The notes under the pieces were generated by a model. The model was given only the letters and a program-made list of their open reading frames with translations, was not told the origin of the DNA and did no database searches. This document shows positions 32,685 to 42,374 of a DNA stretch of 64,000 nucleotides, one piece after another. The DNA comes from Flavobacterium sp. SH_e (lineage in GTDB: Bacteria > Bacteroidota > Bacteroidia > Flavobacteriales > Flavobacteriaceae), in assembly GCF_025717045.1 (NCBI RefSeq), contig NZ_JAOVZN010000008.1, positions 62,270 through 126,269 on the forward strand. The letters run 5' to 3'. Position 1 is the stretch's first letter. Each line of letters starts with the position of its first letter. Both the position numbers and the translations under genes were made by a program.

Positions 32685-33327
32685 AGAGGGAGGCCCGTCC
32701 ATTTTATTAGGTACTGTATTTACTGTAGCTGTACTTTTACTTGCTGAAAGATTTATTGATATCAATTGGCTTAGAATGCTTGTTCAAATTGCAGCGCTTG
32801 TAATTTTGATCATTATTTTACAATTCTTCAGAAATCCGAAGAGAATTGCAGTTAGAAACAGTGATCATATCCTTGCTCCAGTAGATGGAAAAGTGGTGGT
32901 TATTGAAGAAGTTTATGAAGGAGAATATTTTAAAGATAAACGTTTACAGGTTTCTATTTTTATGTCGCCAATCAATGTGCACGTAACTCGTTACGCAATG
33001 GATGGTATTATTAAATTTAGTAAATATCACCCTGGAAAATTCTTAGTTGCTTGGCATCCAAAAGCAAGTGAAGAAAACGAAAGAACTACAGTAGTTATTG
33101 AAAATAAAACTTTTGGAGCTATTTTATATAGACAAATTGCTGGAGCATTGGCTCGTAGAATTGTAAATTACGCTAAAGAAGGGATGCAGGTGGTTCAAGG
33201 AACTGATGCTGGTTTCATTAAATTTGGATCGAGAGTAGATTTATTTTTACCTTTAGGTACACCAATCAATGTTGAGTTAAATCAGAAAGCGATTGGAGGA
33301 AAAACAATTATTGCTACAAAGGCATAA
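32674..33327 (+). CDS. psd: Phosphatidylserine decarboxylase (short type)
   Basis: A 217-residue pyruvoyl enzyme precursor. Two hydrophobic segments at the N-terminus anchor it; the signature VDGKVVVIEEV, FMSPINVHVTRYAMDG and the C-terminal FGSRVDLFLPLG follow. Cleavage within the GS of FGSR would create the pyruvoyl group of the mature alpha subunit. It overlaps cdsA by 11 nt and ends directly before the ACBP gene, making a phospholipid operon. Confidence 0.93.
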   Translation: MFHKEGGPSILLGTVFTVAVLLLAERFIDINWLRMLVQIAALVILIIILQFFRNPKRIAVRNSDHILAPVDGKVVVIEEVYEGEYFKDKRLQVSIFMSPINVHVTRYAMDGIIKFSKYHPGKFLVAWHPKASEENERTTVVIENKTFGAILYRQIAGALARRIVNYAKEGMQVVQGTDAGFIKFGSRVDLFLPLGTPINVELNQKAIGGKTIIATKA

Positions 33328-33597
33328 ATGGCTGATAAAGATTTAGATATTCGCTTTGCTAAAGCCGTAGAAGTTGCAATGACAATGACTCAGGCTTCAC
33401 TGCCGCAAGATGTGCAGTTAAGACTTTACGCTTTTTACAAACAGGCCACTTTTGGTACAGCAGTTTACAATCAATCTGAAAATTTTGATTTGAGAGATGC
33501 TTTTAAAACCAATGCTTGGATGCAAATTAGCCATATGTCGATTGATGAAGCTAAAGAAAATTATATCGAGATCATCAATTCATTAACATCAAAATAA
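33328..33597 (+). CDS. Acyl-CoA-binding protein
   Basis: An 89-residue four-helix protein of the ACBP family. Conserved residues include LRLYAFYKQATFGTA, then DAFKTNAWMQISHMSIDEAKENYIEII. It binds long-chain acyl-CoA. ACBPs are mainly eukaryotic; Bacteroidota are among the bacteria that carry them. It begins next to the psd stop codon, so it is probably cotranscribed with the phospholipid genes. Confidence 0.9.
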   Translation: MADKDLDIRFAKAVEVAMTMTQASLPQDVQLRLYAFYKQATFGTAVYNQSENFDLRDAFKTNAWMQISHMSIDEAKENYIEIINSLTSK

Positions 33598-33605
33598 ATA
33601 ACATT

Positions 33606-34385
33606 ATGAAGAAAAACGTTGTTCTTTTTAGCACTTTAGCTTCATTTTTACTATTGTTTTCTTGTAAAGAAGATAAGCTGACAGAAGTTGTTGAGGTTCC
33701 TCTGCCAACAAAAGAGGAAAAAATAACTATTGGTTCGCCAAATGATGTTAAAGCGGATCCCGGTTCTTTTGAAATGACGAAACTGCCATTTAATTATGAT
33801 GCCCTTTCGCCAGACATTAGAACTTTAACTTTAGAAACTCATTATTCTAAGCACTATTTATCGTTCACAAACAATTTCAATAAAGAAATTCTTTCGACTG
33901 AGTTTGAAAATATGCCAATTGAGGATATTTTAAAAAAAATGCCTCTTACTAATTTAAAACTTCGTCAGAATGCGGGTGGATATTACAATCATACACTTTA
34001 TTTTAATACCTTGACTCCAAAAGAGCAGACTCCAAAAGACACGCTTGCAGGTTCTATTAATAAAGAATTTGGTTCGTTTAATAATTTAACCAATCAATTT
34101 AAAGCGCAATCAGAAAAGCAGTTTGGTTCTGGATGGGTTTGGCTGGTTGTAGATCGATATGGTAAATTACAAATTACTACAACTGATAATCAAGACAATC
34201 CGTTAATGAAAAACGCTTTGATTCCTGGAACTCCAATTATGGGAATTGATCTTTGGGAACATGCTTATTATTTAGATTACCAAAACCGAAAAGGAAGTTA
34301 TATTGACGCCTTTTATAAACATATCAATTGGGAAAAAGTAAACGAATATTACGTTGAAGCACTTAAAAAGGTTAAAAAAGTATAG
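33606..34385 (+). CDS. Superoxide dismutase (Fe/Mn), lipoprotein
   Basis: A 259-residue protein with a lipobox (LLLFSCKE, Cys at about residue 20) and an N-terminal linker, so it is exported and lipid-anchored. The SOD domain starts at about residue 56 (KLPFNYDALSPDIRTLTLETHYSKHY). Metal ligands are H in ETHYSKHYL, H in YYNHTLYF, D in GIDLWEHAYY and the H just after. The Fe/Mn preference cannot be told from sequence. Its export suits defence against external superoxide. Followed by a strong terminator that ends the operon. Confidence 0.9.
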   Translation: MKKNVVLFSTLASFLLLFSCKEDKLTEVVEVPLPTKEEKITIGSPNDVKADPGSFEMTKLPFNYDALSPDIRTLTLETHYSKHYLSFTNNFNKEILSTEFENMPIEDILKKMPLTNLKLRQNAGGYYNHTLYFNTLTPKEQTPKDTLAGSINKEFGSFNNLTNQFKAQSEKQFGSGWVWLVVDRYGKLQITTTDNQDNPLMKNALIPGTPIMGIDLWEHAYYLDYQNRKGSYIDAFYKHINWEKVNEYYVEALKKVKKV

Positions 34386-34423
34386 AAAAAAAGCTGATGC
34401 AATTAAGTATCAGCTTTTTTTTA
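34386..34423 (+). terminator. Intrinsic terminator after SOD
   Basis: AAAAAAAGCTGAT (34386-34398) pairs with ATCAGCTTTTTTT (34409-34421), loop of 10 nt, followed by a T run. Confidence 0.9.
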
Positions 34424-34450
34424 TACCTTTTAGGTACTTAAACGAACATC

Positions 34451-35509
34451 ATGAAAGACATTGCCAATCGTTTTATAGAAAACCCTTTGTTATCGCCATC
34501 AGATTTACCACCAAGTAGAGAAGGATTAGAAATTACCTGTTTGCTGAATCCCGGCGTGTTCCAATTTCAAAACAAAATCTGGCTTGCAGTACGAGTTGCA
34601 GAAAGACCAAAACAAAACGAAAATATCATTTCGTTCCCTGTTCTTAATGAGGCTGGAGCTATTCAAATTATTGAAATTTTAAAAGATCATCCAGAACTTA
34701 TTACAACAGATGCGCGAGTAATAAACTATCAAGGAATTGATTATTTAACGACTCTATCTCACATTCGATTACTGTGCAGTGAAGATGGAAAACATTTTTA
34801 CGAGCCAGAAGATTATCCTTATTTGGTTGGTGAAGGTATTTTGGAAACCTTCGGAATTGAAGATTGCCGCGTTTCTTTAATTGAAGGAAAATATTATCTC
34901 ACTTTCACTTCGGTTTCTGGAAACGGCGTTGGCGTTGGCTTAAGAACAACAACAGATTGGAAGAATTTTCAAAAACACGGAATGATATTTCCTCCTCACA
35001 ATAAAGATTGCGCTATTTTTGAAGAAAAAATAAATGGTTTGTTTTATGCCTTACATCGTCCGAGTAGTGTAGATATTGGCGGAAATTATATTTGGATTGC
35101 TTCTTCTCCAGATGGAATTCATTGGGGAAACCATAAATGCATCATCAAAACCAGAAAAGGCAATTGGGATAGTAAAAGAGTCGGCGCTGGCGCTGCACCA
35201 ATTAAAACTGAATTGGGTTGGCTCGAAATTTATCACGGAGCAAACGAATTTCATCAATATTGTTTAGGCGCATTCTTAATGGATTTAGAAAATCCTTCAA
35301 AAGTAATTTCGAGAACAGAAACTCCAATTATGTTCCCTAAAACAAGCTATGAATTAAGCGGTTTCTTTGGAAATGTTGTATTCACAAATGGTCACATTAT
35401 TGATCCTGATGGCGACACACTAACGGTTTATTATGGCGCTTCGGATGAATTTGTTTGTGGCGCACAATTTTCGATTAGAGAAATTCTTTCTTTACTTAAA
35501 AAGCTTTAA
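34451..35509 (+). CDS. GH130-family glycoside phosphorylase/hydrolase
   Basis: A 352-residue five-bladed beta-propeller enzyme of family GH130, which acts on beta-mannosides, often with phosphate. Conserved words are NPGVFQFQNKIWLAVRVAER, FGIEDCRVSLIEGKYYLTFT, NHKCIIKTRKGNWDSKRVGAGAAPIKT, TELGWLEIYHGA and VYYGASDEFVCGA. No signal peptide, so it acts in the cytoplasm. It ends close to a convergent GH13 gene. Whether it is a phosphorylase or hydrolase is not decided. Confidence 0.88.
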   Translation: MKDIANRFIENPLLSPSDLPPSREGLEITCLLNPGVFQFQNKIWLAVRVAERPKQNENIISFPVLNEAGAIQIIEILKDHPELITTDARVINYQGIDYLTTLSHIRLLCSEDGKHFYEPEDYPYLVGEGILETFGIEDCRVSLIEGKYYLTFTSVSGNGVGVGLRTTTDWKNFQKHGMIFPPHNKDCAIFEEKINGLFYALHRPSSVDIGGNYIWIASSPDGIHWGNHKCIIKTRKGNWDSKRVGAGAAPIKTELGWLEIYHGANEFHQYCLGAFLMDLENPSKVISRTETPIMFPKTSYELSGFFGNVVFTNGHIIDPDGDTLTVYYGASDEFVCGAQFSIREILSLLKKL

Positions 35510-35517
35510 AAACAAAA

Positions 35518-35556
35518 AAACTTGTCTAGAGAATTAATAAACAAGTTTCTTTTTAA
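35518..35556. terminator. Terminator between GH130 and GH13 genes
   Basis: AAACTTGT (35518-35525) pairs with ACAAGTTT (35541-35548) with a 15-nt loop, then T-rich DNA. Moderate strength, serves converging genes. Confidence 0.6.
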
Positions 35557-35566
35557 AATATTTTTT

Positions 35567-37468
35567 TTAATTCACTTCATAAATAAATGATTCAGAAGGC
35601 TTTATTTTAACTCTTGCAGAACCTTCTCCATTTTTAACTGTAAAATAAGTTTTGCTTGCCGAATATATTTTATCTACAAGCACATAAGAACCATCTTTCA
35701 GCTTCCACTTTGAAATTATAGATGAAGGAATTTTCAAATCAAATTCGCTTTCTTTTTCTGAAGAGAAATTAGCTATTACAATTAGTTTTTGGCTTTCTGA
35801 CCAACGAACAAAGCTATACAATAACGCATCATAATTTGAATTGTTTTGACGATTTACGGATTGAATTTCCTCAAAACTACCCATCAAAGCACTACTTTTG
35901 ATTGTGAAATTCAACAAATGTTTGTAAAAATCACGAAGTTCTTTTTCTGAATTAGAAAGCTGTCCGCCATCGAATTTACCATCATTCATCCAACGCTGAT
36001 GATTTGGAACACCGATGTAATCAAAAATTGAGGTTCTTGAGCGTTTTCCAAAACCTGCATCTTCGTTCCCTGCCTCTCCTACTTCTTGTCCAAAATAAAT
36101 CATTGTTGGCGAAGTACTGATTGTTGCTGAAACCACCATCAAAGGTTTTCCTCTTTCTGGCGTTCCTGCAAATTCTGAACTTGCCAAACGCTGTTCGTCG
36201 TGATTATCTAGAAAATGAAGCATATAATGTTCGATATCTGACATTCCGTTTTGAATTTTTGTTAATTCGTCAGGCGAAGATTTCCCTCGAATAATATCTT
36301 TCAGTTTATCATAAGTTTCTACTTTATCATACAAATAATCCATTTTCCCTAAACGAATATAATTTCGGTATTCATTAGGATTATAAACTTCTGCCAATAA
36401 AAATGCTTTTGGATTTTTCATTTTTATAGAAGAGTTCATATAACTCCAGAATTCGTAAGGAACCATTTCTGCCATATCATAACGGAATCCGTCGACTCCT
36501 TTTGCTATCCAATACAATGCAATATCTCTAAATTTCTTCCAAGAATTTGGAATATCTTTATCTTGCCAAAAAGCAAAATGCTCTTGATATGATTTTTTGT
36601 CAAAACCAGCAGGAAGTTCAGGAAAATCTTTAGTTCCGTCTGGACGAACTCCATAATTAACTTTCACCGTTTCATACCAGTCATTTTCGTCTGGTTTAAA
36701 TTTTCTTGAACCATTTCCTGTCCATTTCGCAGGATTTTCGTCAAACTTTCCGTCAATTAATGGATTCTTTTCTCCATTTAAAGGAATATCTCCATCTGGA
36801 ATTTCGAAATGCTCATTCGGAATATAATAGAAATTATTATCTCGTTTGTATTCAACCGTTACATCATCCTCTGCTCCAAAATCTTTTATGCCAGCAGGAT
36901 TTGATTTTCCTTCGTATTTACGAGCAATATGATTAGGAACAATATCAATAATTACTTTTAAACCTGCATTATGAGTACGTTTTATTAAAGCTTCAAATTC
37001 TTCTAAACGCTTGGCAGGATTAACAGCCAAATCTGGATTTACATTATAATAATCTTTCACAGCATAAGGCGAACCTGCGCGGCCTTTTACTACTTCTGGA
37101 TCATCATTTGAGATTCCGTATGCTGTATAATCGCGCACTAAAGCATGATGAGGCACACCAGTGTACCAAATGTAAGTAATGCCTAGATCTTTTATTTCTT
37201 GAAGCGCTTTATCTGTAAAATCATTAAACTTTCCAACACCGTTTTCCTCAATAGTTCCCCAAGGTTTATTTGTTGTGTTTTTATTTCCGAAAAGGCGTGT
37301 AAAAACTTGATAAACTACAACTTTCTTTTCTGTTGCAGCTTGTTCTTTTGCTGTACTCATTTTTAAATCTTTTGTTTTACAGGCTGAAAATAGTACAGTT
37401 AACGTAATTCCGGCTGCAATTATTCTTTTACTTATCATCTCTTTTTGGCTATTCTTAACTTGTCTCAT
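35567..37468 (-). CDS. GH13 alpha-amylase-family lipoprotein
   Basis: A glycoside hydrolase with the four GH13 regions: VIIDIVPNHIA (I), GVDGFRYDMAEM (II), AFLLAEVYNP (III) and FLDNHDEQRLAS (IV). The nucleophile Asp and acid Glu are thus present. The 37438 ATG (MISKRIIAAGITLTVLFSAC) gives a better lipoprotein signal than the one at 37468; both are in frame. The mature enzyme would be lipid-anchored and act on alpha-glucans such as starch or maltodextrin. The convergent GH130 gene is cytoplasmic, so the two are not obviously one pathway. Confidence 0.9.
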   Translation of the reverse strand: MRQVKNSQKEMISKRIIAAGITLTVLFSACKTKDLKMSTAKEQAATEKKVVVYQVFTRLFGNKNTTNKPWGTIEENGVGKFNDFTDKALQEIKDLGITYIWYTGVPHHALVRDYTAYGISNDDPEVVKGRAGSPYAVKDYYNVNPDLAVNPAKRLEEFEALIKRTHNAGLKVIIDIVPNHIARKYEGKSNPAGIKDFGAEDDVTVEYKRDNNFYYIPNEHFEIPDGDIPLNGEKNPLIDGKFDENPAKWTGNGSRKFKPDENDWYETVKVNYGVRPDGTKDFPELPAGFDKKSYQEHFAFWQDKDIPNSWKKFRDIALYWIAKGVDGFRYDMAEMVPYEFWSYMNSSIKMKNPKAFLLAEVYNPNEYRNYIRLGKMDYLYDKVETYDKLKDIIRGKSSPDELTKIQNGMSDIEHYMLHFLDNHDEQRLASSEFAGTPERGKPLMVVSATISTSPTMIYFGQEVGEAGNEDAGFGKRSRTSIFDYIGVPNHQRWMNDGKFDGGQLSNSEKELRDFYKHLLNFTIKSSALMGSFEEIQSVNRQNNSNYDALLYSFVRWSESQKLIVIANFSSEKESEFDLKIPSSIISKWKLKDGSYVLVDKIYSASKTYFTVKNGEGSARVKIKPSESFIYEVN

Positions 37469-37700
37469 AATTTAAATACCACAAAAGGCATTAAAACTAA
37501 TCTCTAAATGTAATTCATTTTTTAAAATTCAGAACATCATCTTTTTAAAATGCTCTGTTTTAAATCTAAAATACCACAACTACAACGTGAGAGTTCTTTG
37601 TTTTGTTGAAAAAATAAATGAGGTTCAACTTCTTAATTAAGGCATTGGTGGCGAATTATAAATTAATCCTAATATCAGCCATAGGTTCTAACCTTTTTTA

Positions 37701-37708
37701 TAAATTTG
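37701..37708 (+). promoter_or_regulatory. Bacteroidota -7 box TAAATTTG
   Basis: TAAATTTG matches TAnnTTTG and lies 16 nt before the TTG start codon of the OstA-like gene. No good TTG at -33 is seen. Confidence 0.45.
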
Positions 37709-37724
37709 ACAAAAATTTAATCAG

Positions 37725-39401
37725 TTGAAGAAATCACTCTTTTTCATATTTTGTTGTCTGTTTCTTAGTGCACAATTTATTTCTGCGCAAGCAAAAAAAA
37801 CTGCACAAACTCCTAAAACTATCGTCGTCGAAAATGCTGACTTTTCTGATGTTGATCAGGTTAACGTACCAGATGCGCTTTTACTTACTGGAAATGTAAA
37901 AGTAAATCACGACGGTGTTGTATTAACTTGCAATAAAGCCTATTTTTTTCAGAAAGAAAATTATTTAAAAGCATTTGGAAATGTACAATTAGTACAAGGA
38001 GATACTTTGTTTTTGAATAGTAAATATGCTGAATATAGTGGAAATGAAAAGAAAGCTTTTGCTACAGGAAATGCAGTTTTGACTTCACCAGATGCTACTT
38101 TGCAGACCGATACGATTAATTTTGACAGAAATATTCAGGAAGCTTTTTACAATACTAAAGGAACTATCATAAACAAAGACAATACTTTAGTAAGTAAATC
38201 TGGAAGATATTTTGTAAAAGAAAAGAAATTCCAGTTTTTAACTGAAGTTACAATCACGAATCCGAAATACGTAATTAAATCAAATCATTTGGACTATTAC
38301 AGTAATTCTGGACACACTTATCTTCTTGGTCCTTCGACTATTACAAGTAAAGCCAATTATATTTATACAGAAAAGGGTTTTTATGATACGAAGAAAAACT
38401 TAGCGCATTTTCTTCGAAGATCGTATATCAAATATGATGATCGGCTTATAGAGGGCGATAGTTTATACTATGATCGAAATGTAGAATTCGCATCGGCAAC
38501 ACGAAATGTAAAAATCACTGATTCTATAAATAAAGGAATCGTTAAAGGTCATTATGCAGAGCTGTACAAGCTGAAAGATTCGATGTTTGTAACCAAAAGA
38601 GCTGTTGCAATTAATTTGGTCGAAAATGACTCTGTTTATATTCATGGGCAGAAATTAATGGTAACTGGAAAAGAAGGGGAAAGAATTTTGAGAGCTTTTA
38701 AAAATGTTCGTTTCTATAAAACAGATATGAGCGGTAAATGCGATTCGATACATTCTGATTCTAAAACTGCCTTGACAAAACTAATTGGAAATCCAATTCT
38801 TTGGAATGGCGACAGTCAGATTACTGGAGATATAATGCATTTAATTGGTGACAATAAAACGAGAAAAATCGACTCTTTAAAAGTTTTAAACAATACTTTC
38901 GTCCTATCCAAAGACACGCTCGGAACTGGTTTTAATCAGGTCAAGGGACTCAATCTTTTTGGAAAGTTTCGGGATGGAAAACTTCATGATGTTGATGTCA
39001 TTAAAAATACCGAGGTTATTTATTACATGCGAAATGATACCAACGAACTGATTGGAATCAATAAAAATGTTAGCAGTAAAATCAACATGATATTAGAGAA
39101 TAATGCTATTGAAACCATTACTTTCTACAATAAAGTAGACGGAGACATTTATCCCGAAGATGAACTTCCTGAAAATGCCCGTAAACTTCGAGGTATGAAC
39201 TGGAGAGGCGATGAAAGAATAAAGTCGAAAGACGATATTTTTACCGACGAGGATAATGAAATGAATGAAAAACTGATTAAAGAAGGAAAAGAACAGGAAG
39301 AAAAAGGTAAAAATGTCCCAATGAAAGTCAGGAAAGAGACTTTGAATTATGACAAAAAGAAACCAGCTGCTAAGACAGATACGAAAGCTAAAAGTAAGTA
39401 G
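37725..39401 (+). CDS. OstA-like (LptA-family) exported protein
   Basis: A 558-residue protein with a signal peptide (MKKSLFFIFCCLFLSAQFISAQ), translated from a TTG start; no in-frame ATG lies close by. The OstA/LptA-type beta-jellyroll repeats are seen in LLLTGNVKVNHDGVVLTCNKAYFF, LKAFGNVQLVQGD and FATGNAVLTSPDATLQTDTI. OstA-like proteins bind or transport lipopolysaccharide across the periplasm. The last 60 residues are highly charged (KEGKEQEEKGKN) and probably unstructured. The gene starts 256 nt from the divergent GH13 gene. Confidence 0.85.
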   Translation: MKKSLFFIFCCLFLSAQFISAQAKKTAQTPKTIVVENADFSDVDQVNVPDALLLTGNVKVNHDGVVLTCNKAYFFQKENYLKAFGNVQLVQGDTLFLNSKYAEYSGNEKKAFATGNAVLTSPDATLQTDTINFDRNIQEAFYNTKGTIINKDNTLVSKSGRYFVKEKKFQFLTEVTITNPKYVIKSNHLDYYSNSGHTYLLGPSTITSKANYIYTEKGFYDTKKNLAHFLRRSYIKYDDRLIEGDSLYYDRNVEFASATRNVKITDSINKGIVKGHYAELYKLKDSMFVTKRAVAINLVENDSVYIHGQKLMVTGKEGERILRAFKNVRFYKTDMSGKCDSIHSDSKTALTKLIGNPILWNGDSQITGDIMHLIGDNKTRKIDSLKVLNNTFVLSKDTLGTGFNQVKGLNLFGKFRDGKLHDVDVIKNTEVIYYMRNDTNELIGINKNVSSKINMILENNAIETITFYNKVDGDIYPEDELPENARKLRGMNWRGDERIKSKDDIFTDEDNEMNEKLIKEGKEQEEKGKNVPMKVRKETLNYDKKKPAAKTDTKAKSK

Positions 39402-39517
39402 TTTTTAGTCACAGTTTACAGTACCTTGCGATTGTTTAAACCACAAAGTTAACCTAAGCGTAAAGTTAAAAAACCTTAGAACCTTAGTACCTTTGCCACT
39501 TTGAACCTTAAAAAGAA
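39402..39517. repeat. Intergenic phrase block before aminotransferase
   Basis: The gap has ACCACAAAGTTAACCTAAGC, CTTAGAACCTTAGTACCTTT and GCCACTTTGAACCTT. TACCTTTG at 39488-39495 matches the -7 box TAnnTTTG and lies 22 nt before the ATG. Confidence 0.65.
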
Positions 39518-40711
39518 ATGAATCCAGATTTTATAAAATACCAAGCGCAAACCTCCCCTTACCCACTGGGAATGGAAGTTTCGCATGCCATTGGCTCATA
39601 TATTTACGACACAAACGATAAAAAATACTTAGATTTTGTTGCCGGAGTTTCAGCTTGTACTTTAGGACATCAACATCCAAGAGTTAATCAAGCTATAAAA
39701 GACCAGTTGGACAAATATTCGCATGTGATGGTTTACGGAGAATATTCTCAAAGTCCAGCCGTCCAATATTGCAAAATGATGGCCTCTCTGCTTCCAGAAT
39801 CTTTAAATAAAACCTATTTGGTTAATTCTGGTACAGAAGCGATTGAAGGTTCGTTAAAATTAGCCAAACGCGTTACAGGACGCAGCCAGCTTATTTCCTG
39901 TCATAACGCTTATCACGGAAACACTATGGGTTCTATGAGCGTTATGGGATTCGAAGAGCGCAAACAGGCTTTTAGACCTTTGCTTCCAGATGTTGATTTT
40001 ATCACTTTCAATAACGAAGAAGATTTACAAAAGATAACTACTCGAACCGCCGCGATTCTTTTAGAAACTATTCAAGGAGGCGCTGGTTTTATTCAGCCAG
40101 AAAACAATTTCCTTCAAAAGGTTCGTAAGCGTTGTGATGAGGTTGGAGCATTAATGATTGTTGATGAAATTCAGCCAGGTTTTGGAAGAACAGGAAAACT
40201 TTTTGGTTTTCAAAATTATGATGTTGTTCCAGACATTGTGGTTATGGGTAAAGGAATGGGTGGCGGGATGCCTGTTGGCGCTTTTACTGCTTCTGCCGAA
40301 AAAATGGATCTTTTAACCGAAAACCCAAAACTAGGACATATAACCACTTTTGGAGGCCACCCTGTCATTGCGTCAGCTTGTCTTGCTACTTTGCAAGAAT
40401 TAACTGAAACAAATTTAATGGCAGAAACGCTAGAGAAGGAAAAACTCTTTAGATCGCTTTTGGTACATCCTTTGATTACAGAAGTTAGAGGAAAAGGATT
40501 AATGCTTGCCGCTATGACAGAATCGGCAGACATTACAAACGAAGTCATTTTAACCTGTCAAGACAGAGGACTAATTTTATTCTGGCTTTTATTTGAAGGA
40601 TGCGCCATAAGAATTACACCTCCTTTGACCATTTCTGAAGACGAAATTAGAGAAGGTTGCGCCATTATTTTAGAAGTGATGGATGAAATAATGAAGAAGA
40701 ACAACAACTAA
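39518..40711 (+). CDS. Class III aminotransferase (ornithine/GABA type)
   Basis: A 397-residue PLP enzyme. The catalytic lysine is in VVMGKGMGGGMPVGAFTA, the cofactor site in VDEIQPGFGRTG and HNAYHGNTMGSMS. Such enzymes include acetylornithine, succinylornithine, 4-aminobutyrate and beta-alanine aminotransferases. The exact substrate cannot be fixed from sequence; the neighbour context (OstA protein, TPR protein) is not informative. Confidence 0.9.
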   Translation: MNPDFIKYQAQTSPYPLGMEVSHAIGSYIYDTNDKKYLDFVAGVSACTLGHQHPRVNQAIKDQLDKYSHVMVYGEYSQSPAVQYCKMMASLLPESLNKTYLVNSGTEAIEGSLKLAKRVTGRSQLISCHNAYHGNTMGSMSVMGFEERKQAFRPLLPDVDFITFNNEEDLQKITTRTAAILLETIQGGAGFIQPENNFLQKVRKRCDEVGALMIVDEIQPGFGRTGKLFGFQNYDVVPDIVVMGKGMGGGMPVGAFTASAEKMDLLTENPKLGHITTFGGHPVIASACLATLQELTETNLMAETLEKEKLFRSLLVHPLITEVRGKGLMLAAMTESADITNEVILTCQDRGLILFWLLFEGCAIRITPPLTISEDEIREGCAIILEVMDEIMKKNNN

Positions 40712-40977
40712 ATATAAAAAATTATTTTGAGCGCTGTTTTTAATAAAATAGACAGAAATTAAAGCTCAATTTCTATTTCTAAAAAGCCTTCCGATAGAAA
40801 TAAAAAAATGACAAAACTGAAGCTAATCCCTTAAGAATAAAAGAGATTTCTTCCCAAAATAGAATAAAAAACGCCATATATTGTTAATTAAATTGTTCAA
40901 AACAATTAATTTCTTATCCTTACAGCGATTATATGGTTGCCTAAATTTATAACAGGCTAATTTCAAATATACGAAGT

Positions 40978-42372
40978 ATGCAATTAAGCAACGAAGAAGA
41001 AGATTATAACCTATCCCTATCCAAATTTGAGTCGATGTTAAAAACCAACAAAGTACTCTTTTTTGATTCTGAAGAATTCGAAGAAATAATTCTTCATTAT
41101 TTAGACATAGGTAAGGCTAATTTAGCAAAAAAGGCCTTAAAACTTGCATTAGACCAGCATCCAAAATCTACAGGCTTAAAATTAGTACAAGTAGAAATGC
41201 TAGTTTATGATGACAAACTCGACATTGCTGAAAAGCTTTTGAATGAGTTATACGCAATTGAACCTAACAACGAGGAAATCTATATCCAAAAAGCCAATAT
41301 TTGTTCCAAAAGAGATCAGCACGAAAAAGCAGTTGAACTGTTAAAAATTGCTCTTCAATATACTGACGATTATGCTGATGTGTATAATTTGATTGGAATG
41401 GAATATCTTTTTATGGATAATCTCGAGCTTGCCAAGGACAGTTTCATCAAATGTCTTGAAGAAGACTTAGAAGATCAATCTGCTCTCTATAACGTAGTGT
41501 ATTGTTTTGAATTTTTAGATCAGAACCAAGAAGCTATTGTATATCTTAACGAATACATCAATAGAAATCCGTACAGCGAAATTGCATGGCATCAGCTTGG
41601 GCGTTTGCATTATGGCGTAAAAGAATACGAAGCAGCAATTCGTGCATTTGATTATGCAACCCTGATTGATGATGAATTTTTAGGTGCTTTTATGGAAAAA
41701 GCAAAAGCTTATGAGCGCCTGAAAAAATACAATGAAGCAATTGAAAGCTATAACAGAACCATCGAATTGGACGATGCGACTTCATATGCTCTGCTACGAA
41801 TTGGAAAATGTTATGAAAAACTTGGAAATTTAGCGAAAGCGATCCAATATTATAACCAAACTGTTCACGAAGATCCGCTTTTAGACAAAGGCTGGATTGC
41901 AATAACAGATTTTCACCTTCGCCAGAAAAACTATCAAAAAGCATTATTTTTTGTAAATAAAGCCTTGGCGATCGACAATCAAAATCGTTTGTATTGGAAA
42001 AGATATGCCACAATCAACAAACAGATGAACTTTTTTGAAGAAGCTGAATTTGGTTTCAGAAAAGCGGTTGAATTTGGAGATTATGCTTTAGATACTTGGT
42101 TATTTTGGGTTGATATTCTTCAGTTTTTGGGAGAGTTTGAAACGGCTATCCAAACTTTATTGCAAGCGACAGAATATTTCCCTGAAGAAAACGAAATCGA
42201 ATACCGTTTGGCTGGATTATATTTTATGATTCAAGACAACACAAAAGCTAAATTCCATTTAAGCAATGGTTTACGTCTAAACTTTGACAATTATATCTTA
42301 ATAGAAGATTTGTTTCCAGTAGTTTGGACAAAAAAAACAGTAAAAAATTATATAGAAAAACATCGTAAATAA
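40978..42372 (+). CDS. TPR-repeat protein
   Basis: A 464-residue protein without signal peptide, made of about a dozen tetratricopeptide repeats (for example DVYNLIGMEYLFMDNLELAKDSFIKCL and AYERLKKYNEAIESYNRTIEL). Such proteins act as protein-interaction scaffolds. It precedes aroE by 2 nt and the two are probably cotranscribed, as is common in Flavobacteria. No enzyme domain is visible. Confidence 0.85.
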   Translation: MQLSNEEEDYNLSLSKFESMLKTNKVLFFDSEEFEEIILHYLDIGKANLAKKALKLALDQHPKSTGLKLVQVEMLVYDDKLDIAEKLLNELYAIEPNNEEIYIQKANICSKRDQHEKAVELLKIALQYTDDYADVYNLIGMEYLFMDNLELAKDSFIKCLEEDLEDQSALYNVVYCFEFLDQNQEAIVYLNEYINRNPYSEIAWHQLGRLHYGVKEYEAAIRAFDYATLIDDEFLGAFMEKAKAYERLKKYNEAIESYNRTIELDDATSYALLRIGKCYEKLGNLAKAIQYYNQTVHEDPLLDKGWIAITDFHLRQKNYQKALFFVNKALAIDNQNRLYWKRYATINKQMNFFEEAEFGFRKAVEFGDYALDTWLFWVDILQFLGEFETAIQTLLQATEYFPEENEIEYRLAGLYFMIQDNTKAKFHLSNGLRLNFDNYILIEDLFPVVWTKKTVKNYIEKHRK

Positions 42373-42374
42373 GA

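Noticed and set aside
34451..37468. GH130 and GH13 as one polysaccharide utilisation locus
   Set aside because: The genes converge, one is cytoplasmic and the other a lipoprotein, and no SusC/SusD pair is present.
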